Source: Actinoplanes sichuanensis
Lineage (GTDB): Bacteria; Actinomycetota; Actinomycetes; Mycobacteriales; Micromonosporaceae
Reading direction: 5' to 3'
Assembly: GCF_033097365.1 (NCBI RefSeq)
Contig: NZ_AP028461.1
Location: forward strand, 8,928,001-8,992,000
DNA length: 64,000 nt
Both the position numbers and the translations under genes were made by a program. Shown piece after piece: positions 15,786-24,238 of this stretch. Numbering within the stretch: position 1 is the first letter of the stretch; each line of letters opens with the position of its first letter. The notes below the pieces were generated by a model, which saw nothing but the letters and a program-made list of their open reading frames with translations, was not told the origin of the DNA and searched no databases.

Positions 15786-17957
15786 TCAGCCTGCTACCGC
15801 GAGAGCCAGCGGCAGGACGCCCGGCGCACCCGCCCGCCGGAGGGCGCGACCGGCCAGCGCCAGCGTCCAGCCGGAGTCGGTCAGATCATCCACCAGTAGC
15901 ACCGGCCCGGAGAGTTCTCGCAGCTCAGAAGCCACATGCTCGGGGACTTCAAAGGCATCGTGCAGGGCCCGGACCCGCTGTGCACTGTTACCCCGGTAGG
16001 CACCGGGCTCACCCGAGCGATTGAAGGGATGAGCCGACTCCAGGGAACCGAGCATCGGGAGCCGACCAACCGTCGCGATGTGCTCCGCAAGGCTGTGGAT
16101 AAGTTGTGGATGACGCTGTGAATAAAGGGCGACGACGGCGGCCGGGCGCTGTTTCCAGGCGTCGTCTCCCCTGGCCCAGGCCTTGAGCACCTCGATCACC
16201 GCGGCGGCCAGGTCGGTCGGGATGGACGCGTCGGGCGCCTCCGGCGAGACCGCGGCACGCAGACGGTTGCCCCACCCGAGATCGGACAGGCGACCGACGG
16301 CACGGCCTGGTTCGCTCTGCTCGGCCGGCGTGATCCGCCCCTTCAGTGAGATGCCGACCGCGGCCAGGCCGGTCGGCCACATCTTCTTCGGCGCGATCTC
16401 GGTGCCGGGCCGGCCCAGGAAGGCGTCGGCCGCGGCCAAGGATGCGGCGGACACCTCGGCGTCGAACAGCGGCCCGGCGCAGTTGTCGCATCGCCCGCAC
16501 GGAACGGCCTCGGGATCGTCGAGGCACCGGCGGAGGAACTCCATGCGGCAGGTGGCCGTGTCGGCGTACTCGATCATGGTCTTCTGCTCGTTGTCGCGGG
16601 CTTCGGCGACGCGCCGCAGCCGGGCCTCGTCGTAGGTCCACGGCTGTCCGGTGGCCAGCCAGCCACCGCGGGTGCGACGGACCGCGCCGTCCACGTCGAG
16701 GACCTTGAGCATCAACTCCAGCCTGGTACGGCGGAGGTCCACGAGTGGCTCCAGGGCCTGGGTGGACATCGGCTGGTCCGGGGAGAGCCGGGACAGCACG
16801 GCCCGCACCTGATCCTCCGGAGGGAAGGCCAGCGAGGCGAAGTAGCGCCAGATCGCGGCGTCCTCCGGGCCGGGTAGCAGCACCACCTCGGCGTGCTCGA
16901 CGGCCCGGCCGGCCCGGCCGACCTGCTGGTAATACGCGATCGGCGACGGCGGTGCTCCCAGGTGGACGACGAACCCCAGGTCGGGCTTGTCGAAGCCCAT
17001 CCCGAGCGCGGACGTCGCCACCAGCGCCTTGATCTTGTTGGTCAGCAGGTCCTGCTCGGCGGCCCGGCGCTCGGCGTCCTCCACCTGGCCCGTGTAGGAC
17101 GCCACCTCGAAGCCGCGAGACCGGAGGAAGTCGGCGGTCTCGGTGGCCGCGGCGACGGTCAGCGTGTAGACGATGCCGGAGCCCGGCAGCCGCTCCAGAT
17201 GGTCGGCGAGCCAGGCCAGGCGGTGTGCCGGATTCTCCAGGCGCAGCGCGGCCAGGCGAAGCGAGTCACGATCGAGCGGGCCACGCAGGACCAGCGCGTC
17301 ACCGAGCTGGTCGGCGACGTCGGCGGTCACCCGGGCGTTCGCGGTGGCGGTGGTGGCGAGCACCGGTGTACGCCCCGGAAGCCCCGCCAGGAACGTCCGC
17401 AATCGCCGGTAGTCGGGCCGGAAGTCATGCCCCCAGTCGGAGACGCAGTGGGCCTCGTCGACCACCAGCAGGCCGGTGCTCCCGGCGAGACCGGGCAGCA
17501 CATTGTCCCGGAAGTCGGGGTTGTTCAGCCGCTCGGGGCTGATCAACAGCACATCCACCGCACCGGCCCGGATCTCCTGCTCGATCAGGGACCACTCGTC
17601 GAGATTCGCCGAGTTGATGGTGCGCGCGGTGATCCCGGCGCGGGCGGCCGACTCGACCTGGTTGCGCATCAGGGCGAGCAGCGGCGACACGATGACCGTC
17701 GGACCGGCCGGCAGGTCGCCCGGCTCGGCGGTGACCCCGGATCGGAGCAATGCCGTGGCCACGAAGTAGACCGCCGACTTGCCCCACCCGGTGCGCTGCA
17801 CGCAGAGCACGCGTCGCCGGTCGACGGTGAGGGCCTCGATCGCCCGCCACTGGTCCTCCCGAAGGACCGCATGCTCGCCGGCCAGGCGCCGGAGCACCTC
17901 CTCGGCCCGCTCCCGCACCACCGCCCGCTCGGCTGCCGTTCGCGTCGTATCAGTCAC
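15786..17957 (-). CDS. recQ: RecQ-family DNA helicase with C-terminal phosphoribosyltransferase domain
   Basis: 723 residues. The helicase core has RTGWGKS (motif I, near 57), DEAHCVSDWGHDFRPDY (near 165), ATTATAN and QQVGRAGR. The zinc-binding part has CRMEFLRRC and CGRCDNC near 470-490. In place of an HRDC domain the last 220 residues end with VLLVDDLTDSGWTLALAGRAL (near 685), a clear PRPP-binding signature of type I phosphoribosyltransferases. RecQ unwinds DNA 3' to 5' in repair; the purpose of the attached domain is unknown. The GTG at 17957 has no clear ribosome binding site. The stretch LYSQRHPQLIHSL near residues 611-623 uses unusual A/T-ending codons because three DnaA-box-like nonamers are embedded there. 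Confidence 0.95.
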   Translation of the reverse strand: MTDTTRTAAERAVVRERAEEVLRRLAGEHAVLREDQWRAIEALTVDRRRVLCVQRTGWGKSAVYFVATALLRSGVTAEPGDLPAGPTVIVSPLLALMRNQVESAARAGITARTINSANLDEWSLIEQEIRAGAVDVLLISPERLNNPDFRDNVLPGLAGSTGLLVVDEAHCVSDWGHDFRPDYRRLRTFLAGLPGRTPVLATTATANARVTADVADQLGDALVLRGPLDRDSLRLAALRLENPAHRLAWLADHLERLPGSGIVYTLTVAAATETADFLRSRGFEVASYTGQVEDAERRAAEQDLLTNKIKALVATSALGMGFDKPDLGFVVHLGAPPSPIAYYQQVGRAGRAVEHAEVVLLPGPEDAAIWRYFASLAFPPEDQVRAVLSRLSPDQPMSTQALEPLVDLRRTRLELMLKVLDVDGAVRRTRGGWLATGQPWTYDEARLRRVAEARDNEQKTMIEYADTATCRMEFLRRCLDDPEAVPCGRCDNCAGPLFDAEVSAASLAAADAFLGRPGTEIAPKKMWPTGLAAVGISLKGRITPAEQSEPGRAVGRLSDLGWGNRLRAAVSPEAPDASIPTDLAAAVIEVLKAWARGDDAWKQRPAAVVALYSQRHPQLIHSLAEHIATVGRLPMLGSLESAHPFNRSGEPGAYRGNSAQRVRALHDAFEVPEHVASELRELSGPVLLVDDLTDSGWTLALAGRALRRAGAPGVLPLALAVAG
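16094..16125 (-). other. Three phased DnaA boxes inside recQ
   Basis: On the minus strand: TTATCCACA (16102-16094, perfect), TCATCCACA (16113-16105, one mismatch) and TTATTCACA (16125-16117, one mismatch), all in the same orientation and spaced 11 and 12 bp, about one helical turn. Nine of 13 codons here (CTT TAT TCA CGT CAT CCA CAA CTT CTT) end in A or T, against the strong G/C bias of the gene. Confidence 0.85.
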
Positions 17958-17994
17958 CCGGCATGTCTATCAGCCCGCGAAGATCAGCCCGGAG

Positions 17995-18020
17995 TTATCC
18001 ACAGCCGAGGGTTGTCCACA
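17995..18020 (+). other. Two DnaA boxes upstream of recQ
   Basis: TTATCCACA at 17995-18003 (perfect) and TTGTCCACA at 18012-18020 (the variant preferred in many actinobacteria), same orientation, 17 bp apart. They start 38 bp before the recQ start codon, where they could overlap its promoter. Confidence 0.8.
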
Positions 18021-18096
18021 GCCCGCCAAAAACGCCGGTCGCGAATCGGCCATGCTCGCTTCCGTCCATCGGGATCGGCGTTCGGGAGGGGTCGAC

Positions 18097-18276
18097 ATGC
18101 AGGCGAAACGCGGATGGACGGCCCGGCGGACCGGGCCGCGCACCGGTGGGCGAGCGGCCGCCCGCATCGTTCCGGCGCGCAACGGAGTCAAGCCGTCGGA
18201 GGCGGGGCCGCGGCCACCACCAGGGCGGGCCGGTTTCGGACCGGCCCGCTGCCCCAGCGGCCGGCGCCTGCGGTGA
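18097..18276 (+). CDS. Possible small arginine-rich protein
   Basis: A 59-codon frame with GGAGG 7 nt before its ATG encodes MQAKRGWTARRTGPRTGGR and an Arg/Pro/Gly-rich remainder. Base use is near background and the composition is what random high-GC DNA gives, so this may not be real. The gap 18021-18503 otherwise shows no convincing gene. Confidence 0.2.
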   Translation: MQAKRGWTARRTGPRTGGRAAARIVPARNGVKPSEAGPRPPPGRAGFGPARCPSGRRLR

Positions 18277-18402
18277 CAGGTGCCGGCCGCACCCCGGATC
18301 GGTGGCTCCCCGGTCCGGTGGCGGTCGCCATCCGGACGGGTGGCAGCCGGGCGGGTGCCACCCCGGCCGGGCGGCAACCCGAAACCCGGGGTGGCACTCG
18401 AG
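18225..18402. other. Highly structured intergenic segment
   Basis: A 10-bp perfect hairpin GCGGGCCGGT/ACCGGCCCGC with loop TTCGG (18225-18249) is followed by a 12-bp perfect stem GTGCCACCCCGG (18355-18366) with CCGGGGTGGCAC (18386-18397). Several GGTGGC-like repeats lie between. No T tract. It might be a structured RNA or a terminator cluster. Confidence 0.4.
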
Positions 18403-18503
18403 GCTGCACTCGGTCCGGAGCGACACCAAGGGGTCGGCACCGAGGTGGGTGGCCTTCACCGAACCCGACGAACTATCCCCGCGTGAATGGAAACCTCAGG
18501 GAC

Positions 18504-18902
18504 ATGACCAAGACGATCGCCGAGAAGCTGCTGATCAAGCCGAACTCCACCGTGTGGCTGAACGAGCCGGCTCGGCTCCCGCTGCTGACCCCGATGCCCG
18601 AGGGCGTACGGGAGAGCGGCGCCCTGGCCACCGCGAGCACCGCGGTGCTGTTCGCCGACGACGCCGCCACCGTGCGGGATCAGCTCGAACAGCATCGCGC
18701 TGACCTGGACAAACCTGCCGCCTTCTGGATCGCCTACCCGAAGGGCAACAAGGCCGATATCAACCGGGACTCGTTGTGGCCGATCGTCGCCGACTTCGAC
18801 ATGCGCCCATGCGGGCAGGTCGCCATCGACGAGCGCTGGTCGGGGCTGCGTTTCCGCACCAACCGGCCAGGCGAGGGCCGATTCACCGGAGGCACCGAAT
18901 GA
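18504..18902 (+). CDS. Conserved hypothetical protein (DUF3052-like layout)
   Basis: 132 residues starting MTKTIAEKLLIKPNSTVWL. The order of elements (N-terminal LLIKPNSTVWL, then the hydrophobic ATASTAVLFADDAATVRDQL, then AAFWIAYPKGNKADINRDSLW and CGQVAIDERWSGLRFR) is seen in a widespread actinobacterial family of unknown function; the WIAYPKG block resembles the core of DUF3052 proteins. Cytoplasmic, no motifs of catalysis. The ATG at 18504 has CAGGGAC before it. The stop codon lies within the first unit of an 18-bp tandem repeat. Confidence 0.8.
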   Translation: MTKTIAEKLLIKPNSTVWLNEPARLPLLTPMPEGVRESGALATASTAVLFADDAATVRDQLEQHRADLDKPAAFWIAYPKGNKADINRDSLWPIVADFDMRPCGQVAIDERWSGLRFRTNRPGEGRFTGGTE

Positions 18903-18955
18903 GCCGGGGGCACCGAATAAGCCGGGGGCACCGAATGAGCCGGGGGCAGCCGTGA
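18888..18955. repeat. 18-bp tandem repeat at a stop codon
   Basis: Units of the form GGGGGCACCGAATGAGCC (first unit GGAGGCACCGAATGAGCC, second with AATAAG) occur three times plus a degenerate fourth. The first unit contains the TGA that ends the upstream gene, so the array begins in its last codons and runs toward the convergent SDR gene. Confidence 0.85.
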
Positions 18956-18964
18956 GCGGCTGAG

Positions 18965-19690
18965 TCAACGCCCCAGAACGGACCCACCGTTGACGTTGAT
19001 GATCTGCCCGGTGACGAACCCGCCACCGGGACCGACCAGCCAGCGAACGGCCTCGGCGATGTCGTCCGGGGTGCCGGCCCGCTTGAGCACGCTGGCGTCG
19101 ACGCGCTTCTGGTGGCCTTCCGGGGTCATCCGCCCGTCGAAGAACTCGCTTTCGGTGACGTAGCCGGGAGAGATGACGTTGGCCGTGATCCCTTCGGCGC
19201 CGAGTGAGGTGGCGAGGTCGAGCCCGTACCCGTGCAGGGCCGCCTTGGCCGCGGAGTAGGGCCCGCCGCCACCACGCTGGGCGGCGATCGAGCTGGTCAA
19301 AATGATCTTGCCGCCTGGGCGACGCAGCTGCGGAAGGAGCGCGGTGGTCATGAGTACGGCGGAGAGCACGTTCGAGTCGAGGTTCGCCCGCCAGCGGGCG
19401 ACCACCCCGGCCAGGCTGTCGTCGTCGCCACCGATGAACGCCCCGGCGTTGTTGACCAGCACGTCGAGCGGGCGCCCGGCCACCGCCTCGACGACAGCGG
19501 GGACCTGGGCCGGGTCGGCGGCGTCCGCGGTGACGGCGGTGGCCTGCGGCCCGATCCACTTCACCGCGTCGGCGAGCACCTCGGCACGACGTCCGACGAT
19601 GATCACGTCGAAGCCCTCGCCGGCGAGCATGCCGGCCGTCGCCTTTCCGATCCCGGTTCCGCCGCCGGTCACCACTGCGAGTCTTGTCAT
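18965..19690 (-). CDS. SDR-family NAD(P)-dependent oxidoreductase
   Basis: 241 residues, classical short-chain dehydrogenase. TGGGTGIG (8-15) binds the cofactor, NNAG lies at 80-83, and the catalytic set is Ser134, Tyr145 and Lys149 (SSIAAQRGGGGPYSAAK). GRRAEVL after the second strand suggests NADP preference. The substrate is unknown. It stands alone between the repeat array and the kinase gene. Confidence 0.93.
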   Translation of the reverse strand: MTRLAVVTGGGTGIGKATAGMLAGEGFDVIIVGRRAEVLADAVKWIGPQATAVTADAADPAQVPAVVEAVAGRPLDVLVNNAGAFIGGDDDSLAGVVARWRANLDSNVLSAVLMTTALLPQLRRPGGKIILTSSIAAQRGGGGPYSAAKAALHGYGLDLATSLGAEGITANVISPGYVTESEFFDGRMTPEGHQKRVDASVLKRAGTPDDIAEAVRWLVGPGGGFVTGQIINVNGGSVLGR

Positions 19691-19738
19691 GACTCCGACC
19701 CTATCGACGAACCGGACACCGGGTGCCGCACCACCCGA

Positions 19739-21502
19739 TCACAGAGCCAGCGAGAGGCCGCCCGGTCGGCGTTTGACGGTCGGCTCCGGCAGTCGCTCGA
19801 TCGGCGGCGGATTCCGGCGCGGGTTCCCGCCGCGCCGTTTCCGGTCACCGCCCCGCTGGTCCTCGATGTTGGCGGCGTTGACCGAGTTCTCCCCGGCGTC
19901 GAATGAACCGCGGCGGGTGTCCCCGGTGGTGCCGCCCAGCACTTCGGCACGGCACGGGCGGCCGTTCAGCGCGAACGAGAGGGGCAGCGGGTTGTGCGCG
20001 CGATAACCGCCCTGCAGCACGACCGCACGCGAGCGGCCCTGACCGTTCACGACCACGCGGCGGCCGTGCTGTGTCACGGCTTTGGGGGTCGCGGCGAGCC
20101 GCTGGGTGCCGGGGTAGGCGAACTCGACGCGCCAGCCCGACGTCTCCGACGTGACGACGCTGAGCCGGGCCTCGAAGTACGAGCCGGAGTCCCGGCGCAC
20201 CTGATAGCGGATCCGGCAGTGGACCCGTTCCGGGCCGGCGGCGGCCGGTGCGCCGACACCGGTCGCGATGTTCTGGCTGCGTTCGGCGGCGTCGGTGGCA
20301 CGACGGGCGGTCCAGTTGATCGCGGTGGCGGCGAGCAGGGTCGCCGTGGCCAGGACGACGATCGTGTGGGTGCGGCGCCGATGGCCCGGGAGGCGGAGCA
20401 CGTCACGGCGGCGGCGCCGGCCGACGAACAGTCCGCCACCGAGCGGCCGCACCGGACCGAGGCGCAGCGCGGCTCCGATTCGCAGACCAGCCCGCAGCCG
20501 TACGGTCGTGACGGCGCTCGCCGGCCGGCCGAGGCACGCGCGCAGCATCCGCCGTACCCCCGATCCGGTGCCTCGGGCCGGGACCGGAACGACCGCCCGG
20601 GCCGCCGGCGCCGCATGCCGCTCCCCTGCTCGCAGTGGCGGGATGATCGCCCGCACCCCGACCGAGGCGGCCAGCGCGCGGGCCACCTCGGCGGCGGCGG
20701 GACGGTCGGCCGGGCTCTTCGCGAGGCACCGCAGGCACAGGTCGGCCACGGCGGCGGGCATTCCGGCGAGTTCCGGGATGGGGTCGGGGTCGGCGTAGAG
20801 GTGCGCCCGGAGGGCTTCCGCGGTGTTGCCCGCGGGCCACGGCAGACGGCCGGTGAGGGCGCGGTAGAGCAGCAGCCCGAGGGCGTAGACGTCGGTGGCG
20901 GGCGAGACCGTGGCGCCACCGAGTCGTTCCGGCGCCAGGTAGGCCGGGGTGCCGAGCAGGCTGCCGTCCGCGGCGGCGTCGCGCTGACCGACGACGGCGG
21001 AGATCCCGAAGTCGACGATCTTCGCGCCGGCGCCGGTGAGCATCACGTTCGCCGGGGTCACGTCGCGATGCACGAGACCGCGGGCGTGTGCGGTGGCCAG
21101 CGCGGAGGCGACCTCGGAGGTGATCACGACGGCTTCCCGCCACTCGAGGGAGCCCTGTCGGCCGATCCGGGCCCCGAGGGACTCGCCGTCGTTGAGTTCC
21201 ATCACCACGTAGGGGACGGTCAGGTGTTCCGAGATCGGCGCCTCACCGAAGTCGTGGATGCCGGTGATGTGCGGATGGCAGAGCCGGGCCGCGGCCAGGG
21301 CCTCCTGGCGCAGACGGTCACGGAAGGCGCGGTCCTCGGCCAGCCGGGGCGAGAGCACCTTGACCGCCACGTCACGGCCGAGGATCTCGTCGTAGCCACG
21401 CCAGACCACCGACATGCCACCGGTTCCGAGTTTCTCGTGCAGGCGGTACCGGCCGGCGAGACGGAGCGAGCCAGACTGTCCGTTTCGCTCCGTACGCCCC
21501 AT
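19739..21502 (-). CDS. Membrane Ser/Thr protein kinase with CBM2-like outer domain
   Basis: About 587 residues. The kinase domain (about 15-275) has GTGGMS (glycine loop), VAVKVL (ATP lysine), HRDVTPANVML, DFG and APE. The usual Lys in HRDxKPxN is Thr here, a substitution known from some active kinases but worth noting. A basic, proline-rich linker leads to one membrane segment (TIVVLATATLLAATAINW near 390). The outside part (about 425-525) has the alternating Trp/Gly pattern of a CBM2-like beta sandwich (YQVRRDSGSYFEARLSVV, SGWRVEFAYPG, GRSRAVVLQGGYRA) and two cysteines. It may sense glycans or cell wall (inference). The ATG at 21502 is preferred over 21544. Confidence 0.9.
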   Translation of the reverse strand: MGRTERNGQSGSLRLAGRYRLHEKLGTGGMSVVWRGYDEILGRDVAVKVLSPRLAEDRAFRDRLRQEALAAARLCHPHITGIHDFGEAPISEHLTVPYVVMELNDGESLGARIGRQGSLEWREAVVITSEVASALATAHARGLVHRDVTPANVMLTGAGAKIVDFGISAVVGQRDAAADGSLLGTPAYLAPERLGGATVSPATDVYALGLLLYRALTGRLPWPAGNTAEALRAHLYADPDPIPELAGMPAAVADLCLRCLAKSPADRPAAAEVARALAASVGVRAIIPPLRAGERHAAPAARAVVPVPARGTGSGVRRMLRACLGRPASAVTTVRLRAGLRIGAALRLGPVRPLGGGLFVGRRRRRDVLRLPGHRRRTHTIVVLATATLLAATAINWTARRATDAAERSQNIATGVGAPAAAGPERVHCRIRYQVRRDSGSYFEARLSVVTSETSGWRVEFAYPGTQRLAATPKAVTQHGRRVVVNGQGRSRAVVLQGGYRAHNPLPLSFALNGRPCRAEVLGGTTGDTRRGSFDAGENSVNAANIEDQRGGDRKRRGGNPRRNPPPIERLPEPTVKRRPGGLSLAL

Positions 21503-21577
21503 GCGCCGATTCTCGCCCGACCGGCTCGTCGTCTGGTGCCGCACTCCAAAACCGGTACCGAAAGCCCGGTCGGCGGG

Positions 21578-23080
21578 TCAGCCGGCCAGGAGCTGGTCGA
21601 CCGGGGCGTAGTCGTCGGTGAGCACCCGGGCATCACCGACGAAGGCGTCGAGCTCAGGGCCGGAGAGCAGCGTGACCGGTTCCTCGATGGCGGCCAACCG
21701 GGGCCACATCCGCTCGATCGGCAGCGGCTCGTGCGAGGCCAGGATGACGAAGTTGGAGCCGCGTTCCCCGGCGATGGAGGCGGGCGGGGCGATCAGTGCG
21801 ACGTTCGGGAAGGCCGCCGCGACGGTAGCCAGTTCGGCGCGGATGAAGCGGTTGGGCGGGTAGTCGATCACGTTCTGGGCGTAGACACCGCCCGGTCGCA
21901 GCACCCGGGCGATGTCGTCGGCCATCTCCCGGGTGGCCAGGTGCCACGGGACGACCAGGTGTCCGAAGGCGTCGCCGACCACCAGGTCATAGGCGTCGTC
22001 GGCCTGTCCGGCCAGTTCGACCCGGGCGTCACCGACCTGGACCCGCAGGTCGGGGCCGGGCTTCAGGCCGAGCTCACGTTCGTCGAGGTCGACCAGGCCG
22101 CCGTCGAGCTCCAAGACGAGCTGGTCACTGCCGGGACGGGTGGCGCGCAGGTACTCGGGGACGGTGAAACCGCCGCCGCCGAGGTGCAGGGCGTCGATCG
22201 CGGTTCCGCTCGGGGCGAGCACTTCGGTGACCGCGCCGATCCACTTGACGTACTCGAACTCCAGATGGGTGGGGTCGTTCAGGTCGACGTACGAGTGCCG
22301 CGCCGAGTTGAGCATCAGCGTCCGCCCACCGGCCCGCGCCGGGTCGTCGACGACGCTGGCGCAGTGGTAGGCGGTCTCCACGTCGCACGGGGTCGGCGCG
22401 ATCGCCCCGAGCCCGGCGCCGACCAGACCGACCGCGACCAGCGATGCCCGGATCTTGGGCGTGCCGGGCAGGTCGTTGCGCAACCGCCAGCCCAGCGCGA
22501 AACCGGCGATCGCCAGCAGCACGGCCAGGCTCAGGATGATCACGCTACTCGGCATCGCCGCGACGAACACGAACCCGGTCACCAGGGTGGCCGTGATCGC
22601 GCCCAGGGTGCCGATGCTGGACAGGCGGCCGACCACGGTGCCGGCCTGACTCAGGTCGGCGAGCTGGAGCTTCACGACCATCGGGGGGATCGTGGAGAGG
22701 ACCAGGGCAGGCAGGAAGACGGCGAGCGCGGCGAGCAGGAGTACGGCCGGGGCGGCCCCGCCACGCAGGAGTTCGCCACCCCACCGGACCAGGGGCAGGG
22801 TGACCGCGGTGCCGATCGCGCCGAGGATCAGCGCCGGGGCGAGCAGGGCACGCGGGTCGAACCTGTCGGCGAGACGGCCGCCGATCCAGGCGCCGTAGGC
22901 GATGGCGGCCAGCGAGACGCCGATGACCGAGCTGCTGACCTGAAGGGTGACGCCGACATAGGGCCCGACCAGGCGCAACGCGACGATCTCGAGGACCAGG
23001 ACGGCCCCGCTGGCGCCGAAGGCCAGGGCGGTGGCCAGAGCCGAGGGCAGGGCGCGGGGCTTCGTTTCCACCGGCGGCAT
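21578..23080 (-). CDS. Fused membrane domain / spermidine synthase-like protein
   Basis: About 500 residues. The N-terminal 210 residues hold six or seven membrane segments (LATALAFGASGAVLVLEIVAL and following). The C-terminal part is a spermidine-synthase fold: LHLGGGGFTVPEYL (cofactor loop), LELDGGLVDLDERELG, VGDARVEL and DLVVGDAFGHLVVPWHL. Fusions of this type are common in actinobacteria and their true substrate is not proven; polyamine synthesis would usually need speE/speD partners, which are absent here. The start is probably the ATG at 23080 (MPPVETKPR). Confidence 0.88.
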   Translation of the reverse strand: MPPVETKPRALPSALATALAFGASGAVLVLEIVALRLVGPYVGVTLQVSSSVIGVSLAAIAYGAWIGGRLADRFDPRALLAPALILGAIGTAVTLPLVRWGGELLRGGAAPAVLLLAALAVFLPALVLSTIPPMVVKLQLADLSQAGTVVGRLSSIGTLGAITATLVTGFVFVAAMPSSVIILSLAVLLAIAGFALGWRLRNDLPGTPKIRASLVAVGLVGAGLGAIAPTPCDVETAYHCASVVDDPARAGGRTLMLNSARHSYVDLNDPTHLEFEYVKWIGAVTEVLAPSGTAIDALHLGGGGFTVPEYLRATRPGSDQLVLELDGGLVDLDERELGLKPGPDLRVQVGDARVELAGQADDAYDLVVGDAFGHLVVPWHLATREMADDIARVLRPGGVYAQNVIDYPPNRFIRAELATVAAAFPNVALIAPPASIAGERGSNFVILASHEPLPIERMWPRLAAIEEPVTLLSGPELDAFVGDARVLTDDYAPVDQLLAG

Positions 23081-23164
23081 GCTACCGGCGTCCGGCGGCC
23101 CGCCCACACATCGACAGGCCGCTCTCAGACAACCCTCAGCCCCACGAGAGCGAGGCCGAGGCGG

Positions 23165-24175
23165 TTACAGCATCGAGAGGTGGACGTGGTTGGTGTGCAC
23201 CGCGGCCGGACCACCACTCGCGCTGTAGGCACGCCATCCGGTGCTGGGCATCCAGATCTGGCGATACCAGATCACGTACATCACTCCGAGCTCGTCGGCG
23301 TTCTTCACATAGAAGGCGGCGAGCCGGTCACCGTACGTCTTGTCGCCGCCGGTCGCCGCGGCGTTCTCGAACCCGCCCGCGGCGGCCGAGTGGTCGCAGG
23401 CCCGCCCCTTCGGATGCTCACCGGAGGACCGCTCGCTGAAGCACACCGTGTATCGCTTGAACCCGGCGGCCTGTGCCTCCTGGTAGGCATGCAGCGTCCG
23501 CGGCGTGATGCAGCCACTGGACGTGGGGTCCTTGACCGTGCAGGACTCCTTCGGCCACGACCCGTCGGAGTTGCGGGGCGCCGGTTTGGCCGCGGCCGAG
23601 TTCGGATCGACGAACCCGCCGGCCGCGCCGCCGCCGACCTCGGCGAGGGCCAGTTCGGCCTCCCGCTTCTTCTTCGCCATCACGTTGACCTGGCGCTGCT
23701 GCTCGATGATCTCGGCTTCCAGCGCGACCTTGGCCTTCTTGGCGGTGTCGATCTCGGCGCGGTATCCGGAGAGCGTGGTGCTGTCCATCTTGGCCAGCAT
23801 GTCGAGACTCTGCAGCCGCTCCATGAAGTTGTTGGCGGAGCCGCTGCCGAGGAGCAGGCTGACCGTGTTGACCCGGCCCATCTGGTAAACGCGGGTGGCG
23901 ACCTCGTTCACCTGGGAGGTGAGAGCGGTGGCGTTGGTCTCGGAGCGGGCGAGCGCCTCGGTGAGCTGCTTCTGCCGCTTCTTCGAGTTGGCCAGCTTGG
24001 TTTTCGCCGCGTCGTAACCCTTCGCGGCGTTCTCCAGCGTGGCGCGCAGCTTCTTGGTGCCGCCCTCCGGATCGGCGGCGGAAGCAGGCGACGCGGGTGC
24101 GACGAGCACCAGCGCGACAGCCGCGGCGAAGAGCGCGAGCAGGGCGGTGCACCGGCGCAAGAGACTGGCCGCCAC
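23165..24175 (-). CDS. Secreted coiled-coil protein with ARB_07466-like C-terminal domain
   Basis: 336 residues. Signal peptide (AASLLRRCTALLALFAAAVAL to PASA), then about 150 residues of coiled coil (TKKLRATLENAAKGYDAAKT to AKKKREAELALAEV) like the regulatory part of secreted peptidoglycan hydrolases. After a linker, the last 115 residues contain SGEHPKGRACDHS, YGDRLAAFYV, VMYVIWYRQIW and HTNHVHLS, the pattern of the ARB_07466-type M15-like fold with metal-ligand histidines. A role in cell wall turnover is inferred. The GTG at 24175 has GGAGG 5 nt before it. Confidence 0.85.
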   Translation of the reverse strand: MAASLLRRCTALLALFAAAVALVLVAPASPASAADPEGGTKKLRATLENAAKGYDAAKTKLANSKKRQKQLTEALARSETNATALTSQVNEVATRVYQMGRVNTVSLLLGSGSANNFMERLQSLDMLAKMDSTTLSGYRAEIDTAKKAKVALEAEIIEQQRQVNVMAKKKREAELALAEVGGGAAGGFVDPNSAAAKPAPRNSDGSWPKESCTVKDPTSSGCITPRTLHAYQEAQAAGFKRYTVCFSERSSGEHPKGRACDHSAAAGGFENAAATGGDKTYGDRLAAFYVKNADELGVMYVIWYRQIWMPSTGWRAYSASGGPAAVHTNHVHLSML

Positions 24176-24238
24176 AGATACCTCCAAGTCGTGAGCGCCG
24201 GTACTTTACCGTGTCGGAGCAGGCGAAAGGGAGATCGA

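Noticed and set aside
15709..18020. Chromosomal origin of replication
   Set aside because: DnaA boxes are too few and spread over a gene; dnaA, dnaN and rpmH are absent. An auxiliary DnaA-binding locus is a better reading.
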